A DNA stretch of 23,041 bases, from positions 1 through 23,041 of the forward strand of contig CAAEEB010000034.1 of the NCBI GenBank assembly GCA_900754745.1, in the 5' to 3' direction. Position numbers and translations under genes: made by a program. Below the pieces are notes generated by a model that saw only the letters and a program-made list of their open reading frames with translations, was not told the origin of the DNA and made no database searches. Numbering within the stretch: the stretch's first letter is position 1; the number at the start of each line of letters is the position of its first letter. Shown here piece by piece: positions 21,233 through 23,041 of this stretch. The stretch comes from an uncultured Collinsella sp. GTDB lineage: Bacteria; Actinomycetota; Coriobacteriia; Coriobacteriales; Coriobacteriaceae.

Positions 21233-22990
21233 ATGAACGAGATCAAGTGCCCGCATTGCGGCGAAGTGTTTAAGGTTGATGCGTCTGGCTATGCGGATAT
21301 CGTCAAGCAAGTACGCGATGCCGAGTTTTCGCGCGATCTGGATGAGCGTGTGAGGGCAGTCCAGCGCGAGGGCGAGCAGGCGCTGGAGCTTGAGCGCTCG
21401 CGTTCGACGGCTGCCTTGCAAAAGGCAGAGTCTCAGCGCAACGCTCAGCTTGTCGAGCAGAAGAACGCCGCAGCTCAGGAGCTGGCACAAGAGGTCGCCA
21501 AGCGCGATGCCGAACTTGCCGAGCTGCGCGCCAAGCTCGAGGGCGCTGCCGCAGAGCGCGAGAGTGCAAGCCAGCGTGCGGCGGTTGAGGCCCGCGCCGA
21601 TGCTCAAAAGGAGAATGCCGAGCTGCAGCGCGAGATTGACAACTTGCGTGCGCAGCTGGGACGCAAGGATGACGAAGCCAAACTTGCCGAGGCGGCGGCG
21701 CGCAATGCTGCTCAAAGCGATCTGTCCGCCCGCGACGCTCAGATTGCTGAGCTACAGGCAAAGCTCTCCGCTGCGGACAAGGCCCAGGAGATGGCGCTTG
21801 CTGCTGCCGCGGCAGAGTCGCAGCGTGAGCTCGATGCCGCTCGCAGCGAGGGCGAGCGCGCGCTTGCTGACTATCGTGCGAAGGTACAAGAGAAGTTTTC
21901 CGCCGCAAAGGCTCAGTCCGAGCAAGAGGCCGAGGGCCTGCGTGCCCAGCTTCGTGAGCAAGAACTTTCTGCAAAAATGGAGCTATCGAAGGCGGTCGCC
22001 GCGGCGGAGCGAGAGCGCGATGAGGCACGTGCCAAGCTGACGAGCGAGCTGGCGGTGCGCGATTCTCGCGAGGAACAGGCTAAGGCGGCGCATGAGCTCG
22101 AGCTTGCCCAGGCCAAGCGCGCGAGCGATGACCTGATTCGCTACAAGGATGAAGAGATTGAGCGCCTTAAGGACATGAAGGTCCGTCTGTCCACCAAGAT
22201 GGTGGGCGAGTCGCTCGAGCAGCACTGCGAGACCGAGTTTAACCGCCTACGCATGACGGCGTTTCCTAACGCGTACTTTGAGAAAGATAACGATGCGTCT
22301 GAGGGCACCAAGGGGGACTTTATCTTCCGCGAGTGCGACGCGAGCGGCAACGAGGTCATTTCGATTATGTTCGAGATGAAAAACGAGAACGATGAGACCG
22401 CGACCAAGCATAAAAACGAGGACTTCTTTAAGAAACTCGATCACGATCGTCGCCAGAAAGGCTGTGAGTACGCGGTGCTCTGCACGCTGCTCGAGCCCGA
22501 GAGCGAGCTCTATAACGCAGGGATAGTCGACGTGAGCTATCGCTACGAGAAGATGTACGTGATTCGCCCACAGTTTTTCATTCCCATGATTACACTTCTT
22601 CGCAACGCCGCCATGGGTTCGCTGCGCTATAAGCAGGAGCTGGCGGAGTACAAGCAGCAGAACATCGACGTCACGAACTTCGAAGCCAAGATGGAAAAGT
22701 TCAAGAACGATTTCGGCCGCAACTACGAGATCGCGAGCCGCAAGTTCCAAACGGCAATCGATGAGATCGACAAGACGATTAGCCATCTGCAGAAAACCAA
22801 GGAGGCGTTGCTGTCTTCCGAGAACAACCTGCGCCTGGCCAACAAGAAGGCCGACGATCTTACCATTCGCAAGCTCACGTGGGGCAACAAGACCATGAAG
22901 GCGGCGTTTGACGAGGCGCGCGGGGCTGCGACAGAGACAAACGATGAGCCAGCCGAGGCGGATTCGTATGAGGTCGAGGATGCCGAGTAG
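21233..22990 (+). CDS. DUF2130-family coiled-coil protein with PD-(D/E)xK-like motif
   Basis: 585 residues. The N-terminus carries a CPHCGE knuckle (residues 5-10). Residues about 25-310 are a long, Ala/Glu/Arg-rich coiled coil. Residues about 320-545 form the DUF2130 region, including [23 protein letters not shown] and FEMKNEND. Asp362 (GDF) and Glu381-x-Lys383 (FEMKNE) match the spacing of a PD-(D/E)xK nuclease core. The C-terminal tail is acidic. GAGGAG precedes the ATG. It stands alone between two terminators. Members are widespread but uncharacterised; nuclease activity is inference from the motif and coiled-coil architecture, which recalls RmuC-like proteins. Confidence 0.85.
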   Translation: MNEIKCPHCGEVFKVDASGYADIVKQVRDAEFSRDLDERVRAVQREGEQALELERSRSTAALQKAESQRNAQLVEQKNAAAQELAQEVAKRDAELAELRAKLEGAAAERESASQRAAVEARADAQKENAELQREIDNLRAQLGRKDDEAKLAEAAARNAAQSDLSARDAQIAELQAKLSAADKAQEMALAAAAAESQRELDAARSEGERALADYRAKVQEKFSAAKAQSEQEAEGLRAQLREQELSAKMELSKAVAAAERERDEARAKLTSELAVRDSREEQAKAAHELELAQAKRASDDLIRYKDEEIERLKDMKVRLSTKMVGESLEQHCETEFNRLRMTAFPNAYFEKDNDASEGTKGDFIFRECDASGNEVISIMFEMKNENDETATKHKNEDFFKKLDHDRRQKGCEYAVLCTLLEPESELYNAGIVDVSYRYEKMYVIRPQFFIPMITLLRNAAMGSLRYKQELAEYKQQNIDVTNFEAKMEKFKNDFGRNYEIASRKFQTAIDEIDKTISHLQKTKEALLSSENNLRLANKKADDLTIRKLTWGNKTMKAAFDEARGAATETNDEPAEADSYEVEDAE

Positions 22991-23015
22991 GGCATAGCGG
23001 ATAGTGCAAAAGCGG

Positions 23016-23041
23016 GGCCGCTGGCGATGTTGCCAGCGGCC
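23016..23041 (+). terminator. Terminator hairpin at the window edge
   Basis: GGCCGCTGGC (23016-23025) and GCCAGCGGCC (23032-23041) pair perfectly. The window ends at the last stem base, so a T-run cannot be checked. It lies 25 bases after the DUF2130 stop codon. Confidence 0.6.

Noticed and set aside
20348..21715. 455-codon minus-strand frame across the phosphoesterase and DUF2130 start
   Set aside because: It overlaps three supported plus-strand genes and two strong hairpins, and has no domain.

Overview
The window looks like a chromosomal segment of a gut actinobacterium of the class Coriobacteriia, most likely Collinsella or a close relative. This is an inference from the high-GC codon use, a complete bile salt hydrolase, reverse rubrerythrin, fermentation enzymes, and dispersed long extragenic palindromes. 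No tRNA, rRNA, CRISPR array, insertion sequence or phage gene was seen. The start sites given here are chosen by ribosome binding site (RBS) and family alignment, so several differ from the longest possible reading frame.

Layout. Positions 1-3400: an AdeQ/PbuG-type nucleobase permease (-), a frameshifted peptide-deformylase-like pseudogene (+), a long imperfect hairpin, and a bile salt hydrolase (+). Positions 3400-7700: a Kup potassium transporter (-), then an EamA-type exporter (-) divergent from a LysR regulator (+), with a GTTCAC-N5-GTGAAC palindrome in their shared promoter region. Positions 7700-9440: an alanine aminotransferase (AlaA) fused in frame behind an XRE-type helix-turn-helix domain. 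An array of AATTGAAC sites lies upstream, and an RBS plus ATG is retained at the domain junction. Positions 9450-12550: an intact small peptide deformylase (-), a DHA2-type MFS exporter (+), and a protein with an acidic N-terminus and an RGG-repeat tail (+). Positions 12546-12966: a gene-free stretch filled with hairpins.

Positions 12967-16030 hold the de novo pyridoxal phosphate (PLP) synthase genes pdxS-pdxT (-), divergent from a MocR/PdxR-type regulator (+). The intergenic region has a direct repeat suited to PdxR binding. Positions 16030-19570 hold a reverse rubrerythrin (-) and, divergently, an iron alcohol dehydrogenase plus class-3-like aldehyde dehydrogenase operon. A Rex-like operator sits just upstream of that operon. 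Positions 19570-21175 hold a 27-residue hydrophobic peptide with a sequestered RBS (type I toxin-like), a stand-alone HIRAN protein, a 59-residue acidic/basic microprotein and a metallophosphoesterase. The window ends with a DUF2130 coiled-coil protein that shows a PD-(D/E)xK-like motif, followed by a terminator hairpin.

Functional links. PLP is a recurring theme: PdxST makes it, a MocR-type regulator probably senses it, and the HTH-AlaA fusion uses it and may couple it to DNA binding. The alcohol and aldehyde dehydrogenases, the Rex-like site and the rubrerythrin fit NADH and oxygen management in a fermenting anaerobe. The points most worth a second look are the XRE-AlaA fusion with its operator array, the type I toxin-like locus, the RGG-tail protein, and the palindrome families.
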